Below, piece after piece: positions 10,214-22,385 of a stretch of DNA of 64,000 bases. Position 1 is the first letter of the stretch. Each line of letters begins with the position of its first letter. The notes below the pieces were generated by a model. The model had not been told where the DNA came from, did no database searches, and saw only the letters and a program-made list of their open reading frames with translations. The stretch covers positions 2,964,788 to 3,028,787 of the forward strand of contig CM018690.1 in the NCBI GenBank assembly GCA_009363875.1, written 5' to 3'. Source of the stretch: Mikania micrantha. Taxonomy: Eukaryota; Streptophyta; Magnoliopsida; Asterales; Asteraceae. A program made the position numbers and the translations under genes.

Positions 10214-10227
10214 TAACAAGGGGAGAC
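10214..10227 (+). other. Polypurine tract
   Basis: The purine-rich AACAAGGGGAGAC directly precedes the LTR start TGTGACAACC at 10228. It is the expected plus-strand DNA primer site and confirms that LTR1 acts as 3' LTR for internal A. Confidence 0.8.
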
Positions 10228-10953
10228 TGTGACAACCAGTATCAGATTGTCTGGCAAATCCGTACGGCATGTGTACATTCACCTTATACTATGTGTAAAC
10301 ACAATTTGAATGACAGTTGTGTGACAACAGGACTAAGAAAGCAAGTAACAGTTGTAAGTATTTGAATGAAAATTTAAATACAATAATACACCAATTCATG
10401 CGAAACGATAGTGAGAAGAAATAACGAAAACATATCGGTTGCTATCTGATCTTCACAAATAACTGAAATCAGATGGTCGATAATTCTATGATTAAACAAG
10501 GTGAAATAAGTGAGATTATGTGCCATTAGGTGTGTTTAGTTGAGTCCGCTAGTGAGGAAATTCAATGCAAAACAGAAATTCAGTATCGTTTCAGAATAAT
10601 AAACTGACAGTGTGTTTGCGTGGGTGACGATTCACACAAACATTTCTGTGGGTTTAACGTTCTGAACAATGACCGAAAAGTAGAAAACAAAAATCAGAAA
10701 GTAAAGCCGTTTTCGTGTTCGTTCGGGTGACGATTCGAATGAATACGCGCGATGGCCACACGATCTGATGAAACGAAATTGGTAACCGATATTGTAATAA
10801 TAAAATAAGAAAAACTACTAGAAAATACTTATTAGGAATTACAACCTAAAAGAGATTTGAAGAAAACTATTTTAACTAAAAGAACGTAAATCACGCGTTA
10901 CGTAACGAGAACGCGACGAGAACGTAAAACCGAACCACCGAAACAAGACCAGG

Positions 10954-10960
10954 TATAAAA
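10954..10960 (+). promoter_or_regulatory. TATA box of LTR1
   Basis: TATAAAA within CAGGTATAAAAGCCC, 727 bp into the LTR. A pyrimidine-rich tract (CTCTCTCTC) follows 45-90 bp downstream. The same arrangement occurs at 44476, where TATAAAAG is followed by CTCTCTCT. Confidence 0.65.
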
Positions 10961-11460
10961 GCCCTAATTCAAGCATTTACTCCTCATTATTATTCCACCC
11001 ACCTCCTCTCTCTCTCCCTAACTCCCGTTCAATCTCTCTCTCACTAGAAAAACATCACAAAAACTCTCCATATCTTCCTCATTTCTTGACCAAATCACTC
11101 AAATTTTGTATCCACGCGAAGCTCTCAACATCCTCTACACGAAAGTACCAAGGATCGAGCTCGAAATCCACTGAATCGAAGGTAATACGAGCTCTAATGT
11201 TCGGATTTTTAGGGTTTTCTACACATCCAACCAAAACTAAACCTTAGCCGGTTAAAACACTCCCTTCTCGACCCTACATCATTTAAACAAGTTTCCGCAC
11301 CTCTACCCACTACAAACCATCATGGATCTCGACTGAAACTCAAAATGAGCACCATGGTAGTGCTCGACTACAGCTCGGGCGAATGGGTGCCAACCGTATG
11401 AGTCCAGGGCCGAATGGGTCTTCTCGTTCGCATGGACACAACCACGAATGAACCACCTGC

Positions 11461-11475
11461 CGAATGGGCCATTCG
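11461..11475 (+). repeat. CGAATGG/CCATTCG palindrome in motif-rich region
   Basis: A 15 bp palindrome, CGAATGG-G-CCATTCG, lies in a zone (about 11370-11610) where CGAATGG and ATTCGT recur in both orientations more than ten times. The same zone is at 20150-20375 in LTR2. Confidence 0.55.
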
Positions 11476-12591
11476 TGGGTCCTATTCGTATGAACAGACC
11501 TTATTCGCATGATGAGAACATTCGTACCACTCATCCATTCGTACCGTCATTCATTCGTCCAAATGTTTGAGAGCCATTCGTCCAAGGGGTTCATTCGCAC
11601 ACCAGGGACACAACAATTTCAAACCGATCTTGTTCGTGTTATACACCAAATGAAATTAGTACTTAATTTTACTACAAAGTTGATGTAGTGTTTTACTAAG
11701 TAAAAGTAACACCATCTAAAACCTTTTGTAAGTTGTTAAATAGTCAGTTTTGTAACTTACTACTTATATTAACACATTCAAATAATGATAACCCCTTTTA
11801 AGTTAATACCCAGTGATATTCTAAGTTTAACATAAAAACCTAAGTTTTATACTTGGAAAATATTATGGGTCTTCAAAAATAATGCAATGTGTCAAGGTTA
11901 TGATTCGAGTCTAAAGTATATGGATAAGGGTACTTGAATATATCAATACTTAACCCAAAATTGGTTTAGTGTTAGTAGATTACACTACAAGGGATTGAGG
12001 ACTAAACAATCAAAGACTATAAGTGTTAACCAACTTTAGGGTTTACTCGCAAACTTCTGACTTATACTTATAAGTTACAAACAACATGAAATTAAACACA
12101 GGAATGTGAACTCAACATCATTACAACAACAACGAGTGCGTGCATTTCTTGGGTCTTAGTCAACCACTACAGCAACAAGGTGAGTTCATATGCCCCTTTT
12201 CTAATCTTTTGATTTTATATGCGGTGCTGAGAAACATGCTAACTCTTTTAAATTATTAAAAGTTATAGTAGATTACTGCAAATAACATGCGATTTAGATA
12301 ATAAAGATTTCATCATTTTTATCACACTTATATCAAGATCAATGTGTATGCTTTTGTGTGCATTAACAACAATGACAACTAGAGGATGTTTCATGATAAC
12401 ATAACTTCATGAAATCATCCAAACAGTTAAATAACTCAAGTGAAATAAGATTTGATCTTATAACACTTTGTTATAAACCTTCAGACACTGATTGTAATTA
12501 ATCCTTCGATTCTATTAACTGGTAGACTGAGGAATTGATTTTCTCTCATGTCATATTACTGTTAATAGTTTCGTTGAAGGCACAAGATTAC

Positions 12592-12658
12592 AAATGGGAT
12601 AGAGGTAAATTGGATGCATTGTGGTCTGATTACGTGAGGACCACAATGGATCCCATTT
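12592..12658 (+). repeat. Two-part hairpin in LTR1
   Basis: The inner stem CATTGTGGTC (12617-12626) pairs with GACCACAATG (12639-12648) across a 12 nt loop. The outer stem AAATGGGAT (12592-12600) pairs with ATCCCATTT (12650-12658). Both stems are unchanged in LTR2 (21367-21433). Confidence 0.65.
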
Positions 12659-12998
12659 AGGCTCTATACATTCAAGATTGGGAATAACATCAATGAATTA
12701 ACTGTGACTTCTATTATGGGAAGTGAATTAAAGTTAATTCTACAATTGAGAGAAAACTAATAAGGATAAGATTGAATTAATCTTTTTGCCTTAAAACACT
12801 GAGTGATTATCATTACTTAGGTTTTGATAACTTATTTCCCTCATACTCTTTTATTCTATACATATAACACTACGGGTGATGAACACAATTTATGGGTGAA
12901 TAACAAATGGCGTGAACACATGTGAGATAGAAATGGGTATCCATAGTTGTATTGCGAGTGGCATTGAATTCTGTCAAGTATGTGGTGGGATGTCGGCT

Positions 12999-13036
12999 GG
13001 GGCTTGTCCCCTACGTATGCCCTATATATAAGCATG
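12999..13036 (+). promoter_or_regulatory. GGGG-loop-CCCC hairpin plus TATATATAAGC module
   Basis: GGGG-CTTGT-CCCC (12999-13011) is followed by GTATGC-CCTATATATAA-GCATGC, in which the six-base flanks can pair (one G-U). Related modules occur at 21774, 48345, 48848 and 60900. The function is unknown; TATATATAA could also be a promoter box. Confidence 0.45.
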
Positions 13037-13599
13037 CTTGATTTGGATGAAATACTATTTGTAAGTATAACTATGGAGAGGACATTGTGTGAGACAAATG
13101 AGACAATTATCAATAAGACTTGTGTATGACATTGTGATTGTGAATGACAATAAATCAATTGTTTTCTATTACTAAACTTATGAACTCACCAACGTAGTGT
13201 TGACTTTGTTTTAAATTCATGTTTTCTTAGGTGATGAACAAGTCTAGTCACCAGGCTCAGGATGCATTAGCTAGTGGACTTTCATAGTGGACCTAGCTAC
13301 ATTTTGTGTGCATAACTTTTGATGACAAATTTTGGTTAATGACTTTTGTAAATCTTGTGCAGAAACAAGATAGAAAAACTCAATGATTCTTTTGGGTAGA
13401 TTTACTTAGTTAAATTATGAACATAACAATGTAATTTAACTTTGTAATTCTATATCAATGTCATTTAGCATTTCTCATTATATATCATGTGCATTGTAAA
13501 CAATCTGATCATGTCGATTATCATTACGATATCGCGCCCCGAGAATCTTTCGCCCGACGGGAAAGTCGATCCATCCCGCCGGCTCGGGGTGTGACAGAT

Positions 13600-13610
13600 T
13601 GGTATCAGAG
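13600..13610 (+). other. Primer-binding site, internal B
   Basis: TGGTATCAGAG begins 3 bp after the LTR1 end at 13596, matching initiator tRNA-Met. Confidence 0.9.
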
Positions 13611-13773
13611 CTATGGTTATAGAGAAATATAGGTCATATTACGTAAATGGTTTGGCCTAGACCATAACCTAGGGACCCTTCATGTAGAGAACATAAAACT
13701 TAGGATTTTTATTTGTATATGTCTTCTGCATTTGATCATTGCACTAACCGATTTCCTTTCGGTTTTGATCAGA

Positions 13774-15040
13774 ATGCCGCCAAGAAGACCTCCATCTTTT
13801 TTGCCACCACCGAATTCACTTCCACACTCAGCAACACCATCACCACTTCCATGTCCTCCACCTCCACCTCCTCCGCATATTCCACCTCATCAACCACCAC
13901 CCAACCACGAGTTAGATCCGGCTACTATAGCACTGGCCACCTTGCTGACTAGTCAACTAAGGGAAGTGATTCCCGACATGATGAACCGAATCAACTCCAA
14001 CAACGGCAACAGTAACAGCAACTTAACTGGTGAAGGCAGCGGGAACACCAGACGTGAACAGGACTACTCCTACAAGAACTTTGTAGGATGCAAGCCACCT
14101 GGCTTAAGTGGCAGTGAGGGAGCTGTCGGCTTGATCCAATGGATCGAGAAGATGGAAACAACCCTCGACATCAGTGGTTGTCCTGATCAGCATAAGGTGA
14201 GGTATGCTGCAGGCTCGTTCAACAAACGAGCATTGACCTGGTGGAATGCTCAGGTCCAGACTAGGGGCAGGGATGAGGCATTATCAATGCCTTGGGAAGA
14301 ATTCAAGATTCTGCTGAGGGCTGAGTTTTTCCCAAGAAATGAACTGAAGAAGGTTGAGACTTGAGACGGAGCTTCTCAATCATGTCATGATTGGTGCTGG
14401 GCAGCTGGCCTACACCACCAGATTTCATGAGTTAGCATCATTGGCACCCGATATAGTGCCAACAGTGGAGAAACAAATCGAGCGGTACGTCGGTGGACTG
14501 TCGGCTTGTGTCCAGGGGCATGTTATTGCTGCCCACCCAACTACTTTGAAGATGGCTGTCACTCTGTAATCAACATTGACAGATGTAATGGTTGCCTCCG
14601 GGGCACTGAAGAAAGAAGCTGAAGCAGCAAAGGCTGGAAGCTCAAAGAAGCCAGATAAACGCCCGGCAAGGAAACAAAAAGTGGTCAAGAATTATGATGC
14701 GATCACCCAAACACCACAGGCTGCACAACCACAACCATTGCAGATCAAGAGGCCTTACACTGGCACAACACCATTGTGCAACAACTGCCAGTAGCATCAT
14801 CAACCAACTTCTCAGTGCAGGCAGTGCAATAACTGTGGGAAGTTTGGTCATTGGGCCACTCAATGCAAGAGCACGGGGGCTCAGGAACAACAATGCAGCA
14901 GTTACAGTTGCTTCTGTTGACAAAAGTTCTTGCTACACTTATGGCGAACCTGGACATTTCTCGCGAGATTGTCCCAAGAGAATGCAACCAAGGGCTCAGG
15001 TAGCTAGAGGACGAGCTTTTCAGATCGGAGCTGCTGCTGC
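13774..15040 (+). pseudogene. gag, internal B
   Basis: The start ATG at 13774 gives MPPRRPPSFLPPPN, matching the gag starts at 22549 and 61591. A proline-rich N terminus is followed by the capsid region (GAVGLIQWIEKMETTLDISG, KRALTWWNAQVQTRGR, MPWEEFKILLRAEFFPRNEL) and zinc knuckle CNNCGKFGHWATQC; the second knuckle has Tyr for Cys (CYTYGEPGHFSRDC). Breaks are a 7 bp TTGAGAC duplication near 14355 (frameshift plus stop), a stop at 14567 (TCA to TAA), TAC to TAG at 14792, and a frameshift near 14885. Gag would form the particle shell; this copy cannot. Confidence 0.9.
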
Positions 15041-16681
15041 ACGAAAAGACCCGAACATGGTCACTGGTACATTCCTCTTATCAGACTTTTATGCATCTAT
15101 ATTATTTGACACTGGTGCGGATCAGAGTTTTATCTCGTCTGACTTTGCATGTCAACTTAATCATGTGGAGGAATCTTTGGACTCCCCTTATCTTATCGAG
15201 GTAGCAAATGGCAAACAGATAACAACTAACACAGTACTTAGGAACTGCCCACTGACACTTAATGATCACACATTTTCTGTTGATTTGACACCGATGGAAT
15301 TGGGCAGTTTCGATATCATTGTCGAGATGGATTGGTTATCTCTTAACAAAGTTGAAATCATCTGTTCCGAAAAGCTATTGCGTATTCCAGTGGAGAACAA
15401 TCAGGTGTTAGAAATTCATAGAGATCAAGCAAATCGCAGTGTCAAATTAATATCATGCATGAAGGCACGCAAGTGTCTAAGGAAACAATGCATCCCATTC
15501 CTAGCTCACATTGTGGAAAAAGACAAGAAGACAATCAAGATTCAAGATGTAACGGTTGTGAAAGACATCGCTGACGTGTTTCCGGATGATTTACCGGGAT
15601 TGCCACCTGAGCGATCGATGCAATTCCGAATCGATTTGATTCCAGGAGCGGTTCCTATGGCTAAGTCTCCTTACAGGTTTGCGCCATCAGAATTGCAGGA
15701 ACTGTCCAATCAATTACAAGAGTTACTAGACAAAGGGTTCATCAGACAGAGTTTCTCACCATGGGGAGCTCCGATTTTGTTTGTCAAGAAAAAGGATGGA
15801 TCCTTCAGAATGTGTATTGACTACAAAGAGCTTAACAAACTCACCATCAAGAATCGGTACCCGTTACCGAGGATTGATGATCTGTTTGATCAATTACAGG
15901 GAGCTCAGTATTTCTCAAAGATAGACCTACGTTCAGGTTATCACCTGCTCCGGATTCAAGAGGAAGACATACCCAAGACGACTTTTCGTACCCGATACGG
16001 TCACTACGAATTCATGGTGATGCCATTCAGATTGACGAATGCACCGGCAGTGTTCATGTACCTTATGAACCGAGTGTGCAAGCCGTATCTAGATCAATTT
16101 GTTATCTTCTTTGTTGATGATATATTGATCTATTCATAGAGTGACAAGGAACACGAGCAACATCTCAAAACAATCTTGGAACTCCTTAAGGATGAACAAC
16201 TCTATGCCAAATTCTCCAAGTGTGAATTTTGGTTAAGAGAAGTCTAGTTCTTGGGTCATGTGATTAACAGCAATGGGATTCACGTGGACCCTGCCAAGAT
16301 TGAGGCGATCAAAAACTTGGACGTTCCCACAAAACCTACAAAGATCAGATCATTTCTGGGTTCGGCAGGTTATTATAGGAGATTCATTTCGAATTTCTCT
16401 AAGATAGCCATGCCACTCACAAAGCTAACCCAGAAGAGTGAACCATTCATGTAGACTCAGAAACAAGAAGAGGCATTCCAAACACTAAAACAAAGATTGT
16501 GCAATGCTCCAATCTTAACACTCCCTGAAGGCAGTGATGACTTTGTAGTTTATTGTGTTGCTTCCCATTAGGGACTCGGCTGTGTTTTAATGCAACGAGA
16601 CAAAGTCATTGTCTACGTATCTCGGCAGTTGAAAGTACATGAGAAGAATTACACGATGTATGACTTGGGATTGGGAGCTGT
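15041..16681 (+). pseudogene. Protease-RT-RNase H, internal B
   Basis: The aspartic protease motif is LFDTGADQSFIS; the later conserved IIVGMDWLS reads IIVEMDWLS. RT motifs are FRMCIDYKELNKLTIKNRYP, IDDLFDQLQGAQYFSKIDL, and the catalytic FVDDILIYS, with no stop from about 15040 until TAG at 16137. Further stops are at 16246 (VQF to V*F), 16452 and 16567. RNase H starts after the FLGSAGYYRRFISNFSKIA connection and is split at 16682 by a solo LTR. The protein would mature Gag-Pol and copy the RNA; it is inactivated at several points. Confidence 0.9.
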
Positions 16682-19673
16682 TGTGACACCCCGTAAAATC
16701 CAGGTCAGCTTCTATTTAATTAAATGTTTATTTAATTAATATTGGTACACGTGGCACTAGAAGTAGTTTAATTTAGTGTGACACGTGGCACGACAGTACG
16801 AACACTGACACACAACAAGATAATTCGAGGAATTATCAAGAAAACCGCACACACATGTCAAAACACACGAACGTTGGTGAACGTTTAGCACATCGTGTAA
16901 CAAAACACTAGAAACCTCACGAAAAGCTCAAACATTGAACTTGGAAGTTCAAACGAGGCCAAACGATAGCTCGTAAGCGTGAAAACGTCGACGAACGAAT
17001 CAAACCATTGAAATTGAGCCTATTGGGCTCTTCAGGGACCCGTCGCGGTACGCGAAGGCCCACAAAGAACCTCATGGCGGTACGCAATAGATGGGCGGGG
17101 GATTTGAATCCCGAAATCCATCGCGGTACGTAGAGGGAATCTGGGAGCCCCTCGGCGGTACGCGACGCCATCCAGTCGACAAAATCTTATAAAACCAAGA
17201 CCATCATTGCTACTCTACCCATTTTCATCATCAAGCTTGGCCTTGCACGCAACTACTCGACCTTCTTCTTCCCCAAGACCCCTGCAACAGCCTTTGGAAG
17301 CCATTGAAGGCCCCTTTGAAGCTTGAAAACCTTGAAGGAAGATCTCTAAGGCATCACCCTTCATCACCACCTTCTTTGTGGCTAAGGAACCTGCTGTCCA
17401 GAAGCATCTAGGAGCCTTACAGCTCGATTCAATCATCATCTCAGTCATTTGGGAGCATTCAAAGGTAGTTCTATGCTTGAAACTCACTTTCACACCTCTT
17501 ACACTCACATGCATGCCTTTGAGCACACATGCAAGCACCTTTGATGCACATGCACGAAATCTTGATCTGGGTTTGATGATGTTTACATGATATTTGATGA
17601 TCTATGATGATTTGATGATGTTTCATGACGATCCATGTTAATGTGAATGTATAAAACGCATGTTTTGGTCATGAATGAGTGATTTACCCACATGCATGCA
17701 TGATCTAATGATGCTAGATGGATTTTAGTGATTATTGATGATAATGGTAATGGAATGCATGTTTTGATGTTGTTAAGATGGTCAAAATGCTAGTATCCTT
17801 GACACTTTCTATTTTTGGCAACTTTATGGTAACACTTTGATGATGAGGATGATATTATGAACATGCATATGTGTGTATATGTTATTAGAATGATATTTGG
17901 ATGATATTAATGTTTAGAACATGATCTCTATGAATAAGAAAGGGTTATTTATGATTCTTTCTATTTATAGAATCTTTTTAGTTACAACATGTTGTTAATG
18001 ATGAGTTTATGATCATGTATGTGTATGAACTTGCTACTTTGATGATGATATGATGATTAGGACACTTGGAAACTCGATTTGATGTTGATTGTGGTCATTG
18101 TTAGCATAGTTACTATATTTAGTAACTTTTATGATTGAAATGTTGCTAGATGATGAATTGATTTAGACTAACATGACTAGGTGATGTTAAATGACTTATT
18201 ATGATGATATGTGATATGAAAATGAACTAGAAGGATGATCATTTGAGGTATTTATACCAAAGTTGCTATTTTTAGTAACTTTATGTTATGAAAAACCGAT
18301 TTAGAAATGTTATGAGCAATGATTTACTATGCTTTAATATGATGTTTACATGCTAAGTTAGATGGTTTCCGATATCACACATGCTAGATTTAGAAACTTT
18401 CCTTTTTAGGAATCTTTTGTATGCAAACGTGACTTATATGATTTCGTATGACAACGTGCTAAGTGATAACATGATCACGTAGGACTTAACGAGCATGCTA
18501 GAACTCTAAAATCAATGTGTGTTGTGAAACTTGCCATAAATGGAAACTTACTATAAATAGTAAGTTGTCCATGGACGCAACTTGCACGTTTTGCACACGA
18601 CGAGCACTAACACGAATGTTACACGATTCACAAGCAACTAACGGTTCACCAACGGGTCGTTGACTTGACACGGTCAAACACGGTAAAACACGGTCAATGT
18701 GGACCAACACGAGCAAACATGGTCAATGTGGACCAACACGGACAAACATGAACAACCGTGGGTTGTTGAGCACAAACATGAGCACTAGCACGCGAAACAT
18801 GATCACGTACACGAACTCACGTATGGTATACGATATAGGTAGCCGGTGACCGACTACGCTACGGCAAAGGAGCTTACGCTTGCACTTTCTCAAATTCACT
18901 AAGGTGAGTTTACGGCCCCTCTTTAACTCTTTTACAAGCTTTTCAAATAGGGGGAGAATACTAGTTGAATCGAGTCAAACATTATTACTGTACAAACATT
19001 TTTATGTGTATGCTGGTTTATTAGACAAACATTAAGTGTTGAAGTCGTAACAAGCCCTCACAAAGTGGTAGGTTTGAATGGATCCGTTTGGGTGTGACTA
19101 ACCCCACGTGGCACAATTTTGACTGGATGTCATAACATGTGAAACTCTGACCTAACTTGCTATGAATTACGAGACATAGCGGAGGCAAAGACAAACAAGT
19201 CTAGTTCGGTAGTGATGCACTAACACTTGGAGACTAAGGCTCGGGACTAACATTTTGATAAACAGCATGACACATGTTTTCTATTACAATGTATATATCA
19301 AAACCTGTGAACTCACCAACCATTGTGTTGACACTTTTTCTTAAACTTGTATTCTCAGGTAACTAGCTGCATATGGATCAGGATGCACACCTAAGGGCAT
19401 GAGCATAGAATTTGCATTTATTTATGTCATGTCGCTTTGATCAAACAATTTCAACTTATGTTTGTATTATTACAATATAGTGTCTGACAATTTATATTTC
19501 CGCTGCATATGTCAAACATATTTTATTCCGTTGCAATTATCTTATTAACTTTTATGACAACAATGTATTTTGAAAACGCATATACAGTTGTTCTATATGA
19601 CCATGAGCTGTGATTCTGGCCACGTCACATCCACATGGACTGACTCCACGAGTGGGAAATTGAGGGTGTGACA
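16682..19673 (+). mobile_element. Solo LTR (copy 2) inside RNase H of B
   Basis: This is the same 2.99 kb LTR at the same host codon as 3227-6217, with identical flanks GCTGT (16677-16681) and TCTGT (19674-19678). Sharing an insertion site and the mismatched flank shows duplication of an already occupied site, not two insertions. I counted about 13 differences between the copies (about 0.4%). TATA is at 17188, GCGGTACG cores at 17045, 17077, 17123 and 17155, and palindromes correspond to copy 1. Confidence 0.92.
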
Positions 19674-19934
19674 TCTGTTGTCTTTGCTTTAAATATTTGG
19701 AGACATTACCTGTATGGTACCAAATGCACAATCTTCACCAATCACAAGAGCTTACAACATATATTTGATCAGAAGGAGCTTAACATGAGACAGAGACGTT
19801 GGATTGCTGAACGATTACGATTGTGTGATAAAATACCATCCGGGCAAAGATAATGTTGCTGCAGACGGTTTGATCCGGTAGGAAAGAGTCAAACCCTTGC
19901 GCGTTAGAGCAATGGGAATGACTGTGCAAACGAG
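19674..19934 (+). pseudogene. RNase H tail, internal B, cut by deletion
   Basis: The text matches 6218-6478 almost exactly (VFALNIWRHYLYGTKC, then the frameshift at the same point). It ends at GCAAACGAG, where A continues TCTGAGAG but B jumps to CTCGAAATCC of the LTR. Both parents share CGAG at the junction. Confidence 0.9.
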
Positions 19935-22371
19935 CTCGAAATCCACTGAATCGAAGGTAATACGAGCTCTAATGTTCGGATTTTTAGGGTTTTCTACACA
20001 TCCAACCAAAACCAAACCTTAGCCGGTTAAAACACTCCCTTCTCGACCCTACATCATTTAAACAAGTTTCCGCACCTCTACCCACTACAAACCATCATGG
20101 ATCTCGACTGAAACTCGAAATGAGCACCATGGTAGTGCTCGACTACAGCTCGGGCGAATGGGTGCCAACCGTATGAGTCCAGGGCCGAATGGGTCTTCTC
20201 GTTCGCATGGACACAACCACGAATGAACCACCTGCCGAATGGGCCATTCGTGGGTCCTATTCGTATGAACAGACCTTATTCGCATGATGAGAACATTCGT
20301 ACCACTCATCCATTCGTACCGTCATTCATTCGTCCAAATGTTTGAGAGCCATTCGTCCAAGGGGTTCATTCGCACACCAGGGACACAACAATTTCAAACC
20401 GATCTTGTTCGTGTTATACACCAAATGAAATTAGTACATTATTTTACTATAAAGTTGATGTAGTGTTTTAGTAAGTAAAAGTAACACCATCTAAAACCTT
20501 TTGTAAGTTGTTAAATAGTCAGTTTTGTAACTTACTACTTATATTAACACATTCAAGTAATGATAACCCCTTTTAAGTTAATACCCAGTGATATTCTAAG
20601 TTTAACATAAAAACCTATGTTTTATACTTGGAAAATATTATGGGTCTTCAAAAATAATGCAATGTGTCAAGGTTATGATTCGAGTCTAAAGTATATGGAT
20701 AAGGGTACTTGAATATATCAATACTTAACCCAAAATTGGTTTAGTGTTAGTAGATTACACTACAAGGGATTGAGGACTAAACAATCAAAGACTATAAGTG
20801 TTAACCAAATTTAGGGTTTACTCGCAAACTTCTGACTTATACTTATAAGTTACAAACAACATGAAATTAAACACAGGAACGTGAACTCAACATCATTACA
20901 ACAACAACGAGTGCGTGCATTTCTTGGGTCTTAGTCAACCACTACAGCAACAAGGTGAGTTCATATGCCCCTTTTCTAATCTTTTGATTTTATATGCGGT
21001 GCTGAGAAACATGCTAACTCTTTTAAATTATTAAAAGTTATAGTAGATTACTGCAAATAACATGCGATTTAGATAATAAAGATTTCATCATTATTATCAC
21101 ACTTATATCAAGATCAATGTGTATGCTTTTGTGTGCATTAACAACAATGACAACTAGAGGATGTTTCATGATAACATAACTTCATGAAATCATCCAAACA
21201 GTTAAATAACTCAAGTGAAATAAGATTTGATCTTATAACACTTTGTTATAAATCTTCAGACACTGATTGTAATTAATCCTTCGATTCTATTAACTGGTAG
21301 ACTGAGGAATTGATTTTCTCTCATGTCATATTACTGTTAATAGTTTCGTTGAAGGCACAAGATTACAAATGGGATAGAGGTAAATTGGATGCATTGTGGT
21401 CTGATTACGTGAGGACCACAATGGATCCCATTTAGGCTCTATACATTCAAGATTGGGAATAACATCAATGAATTAACTGTGACTTCTATTATGGGAAGTG
21501 AATTAAAGTTAATTCTACAATTGAGAGAAAACTAATAAGGATAAGATTGAATTAATCTTTTTGCCTTAAAACACTGAGTGATTATCATTACTTAGGTTTT
21601 GATAACTTACTTCCCTCATACTCTTTTATTCTATACATATAACACTAAGGGTGATGAACACAATTTATGGGTGAATAACAAATGGCGTGAACACATGTGA
21701 GATAGAAATGGGTATCCATAGTTGTATTGCGAGTGGCATTGAATTCTGTCAAGTATGTGGTGGGATGTCGGCTGGGGCTTGTCCCCTACGTATGCCCTAT
21801 ATATAAGCATGCTTGATTTGGATGAAATACTATTTGTAAGTATAACTATGGAGAGGACATTGTGTGAGACAAATGAGACAATTATCAATAAGACTTGTGT
21901 ATGACATTGTGATTGTGAATGACAATAAATCAATTGTTTTCTATTACTAAACTTATGAACTCACCAACCTAGTGTTGACTTTGTTTTTAATGCATGTTTT
22001 CTTAGGTGATGAACAGGTCTAGTCACCAGGCTCAGGATGCATTAGCTAGTGGACTTTTATAGTGGACCTAGCTACATTTTGTGTGCATAACTTTTGATGA
22101 CATATTTCGGTGAATCACTTTTGTAAATCTTGTGCAGAAACAAGATAGAAAAACTCAATGATTCTTTTGGGTAGATTTACTTAGTTAAATTATGAACATA
22201 ACAATGTAATTTAACTGTGTAATTCTATATCAAAGTCATTTACCATTTCTCATTATATATCATGTGCATTGTAAACAATCTGATCATGTTGATTATCATT
22301 ACGATATCGCGCCCCGAAAACCTTCCGCCCGACAGGAAAGTCGATCCAGCCTGCCGGCTCGGGGTTTGACA
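19935..22371 (+). mobile_element. LTR2, 5'-truncated, shared by B and C
   Basis: It corresponds to LTR1 positions 11160-13596 at a constant offset of 8775. The first 932 bp including the TATA box are missing. It ends CGGGGTTTGACA (the usual TGTGACA end carries one change) just before a primer site, so it still borders internal C as a 5' LTR. It keeps the motif-rich zone, the long hairpin and the TATATATAAGC module. Without U3 and TATA it is unlikely to drive transcription. Confidence 0.9.
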
Positions 22372-22374
22372 GAT

Positions 22375-22385
22375 TGGTATCAGAG
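22375..22385 (+). other. Primer-binding site, internal C
   Basis: TGGTATCAGAG follows LTR2 at the same 3 bp spacing as in internal B. Confidence 0.9.

Larger units (their letters stand above)
3124..10227 (+). mobile_element. Ty3/gypsy (Tekay-like) internal region A, broken
   Basis: This is the 3' part of a Ty3 internal region. In order it holds RNase H, [solo LTR 3227-6217], end of RNase H and integrase, [solo LTR 7565-9814], integrase C terminus and chromodomain, then a polypurine tract. The upstream part is cut off by the minus-strand element ending at 3123. It ends directly at LTR1 (10228), which serves as its 3' LTR. Both pieces of host ORF join in register across each solo LTR, which shows they are insertions. 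It is the first of three same-family units in the array. Confidence 0.88.
10228..13596 (+). mobile_element. LTR1, shared by internals A and B
   Basis: This 3.37 kb LTR begins TGTGACAACC after a polypurine tract and ends CGGGGTGTGACA just before a primer site. It is therefore 3' LTR of A and 5' LTR of B at once. Landmarks are TATAAAAG at 10954, a CT-rich stretch near 11000-11045, a region rich in CGAATGG/ATTCGT at 11370-11610, a long hairpin at 12592-12658, and a hairpin plus TATATATAAGC module at 12999-13036. The only ORFs are short and incidental. Over the 2.44 kb shared with LTR2 I counted about 34 differences (roughly 1.4%). Confidence 0.9.
13597..19934 (+). mobile_element. Ty3 internal region B, deleted at 3' end
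   Basis: This runs from the primer site through gag, protease, RT and RNase H, [solo LTR 16682-19673], to the end of RNase H. It then stops at GCAAACGAG and joins directly to a point 928 bp into LTR2. All of integrase, chromodomain, polypurine tract and the first part of the LTR are missing. From 16579 to 19934 it is a near-copy of 3124-6478 in internal A. Confidence 0.9.

Noticed and set aside
12856..13158. Minus-strand 100-codon ORF seen twice (also 21631-21933)
   Set aside because: It lies antisense in LTR1/LTR2 and has no recognisable domain; its conservation follows from the LTR duplication.
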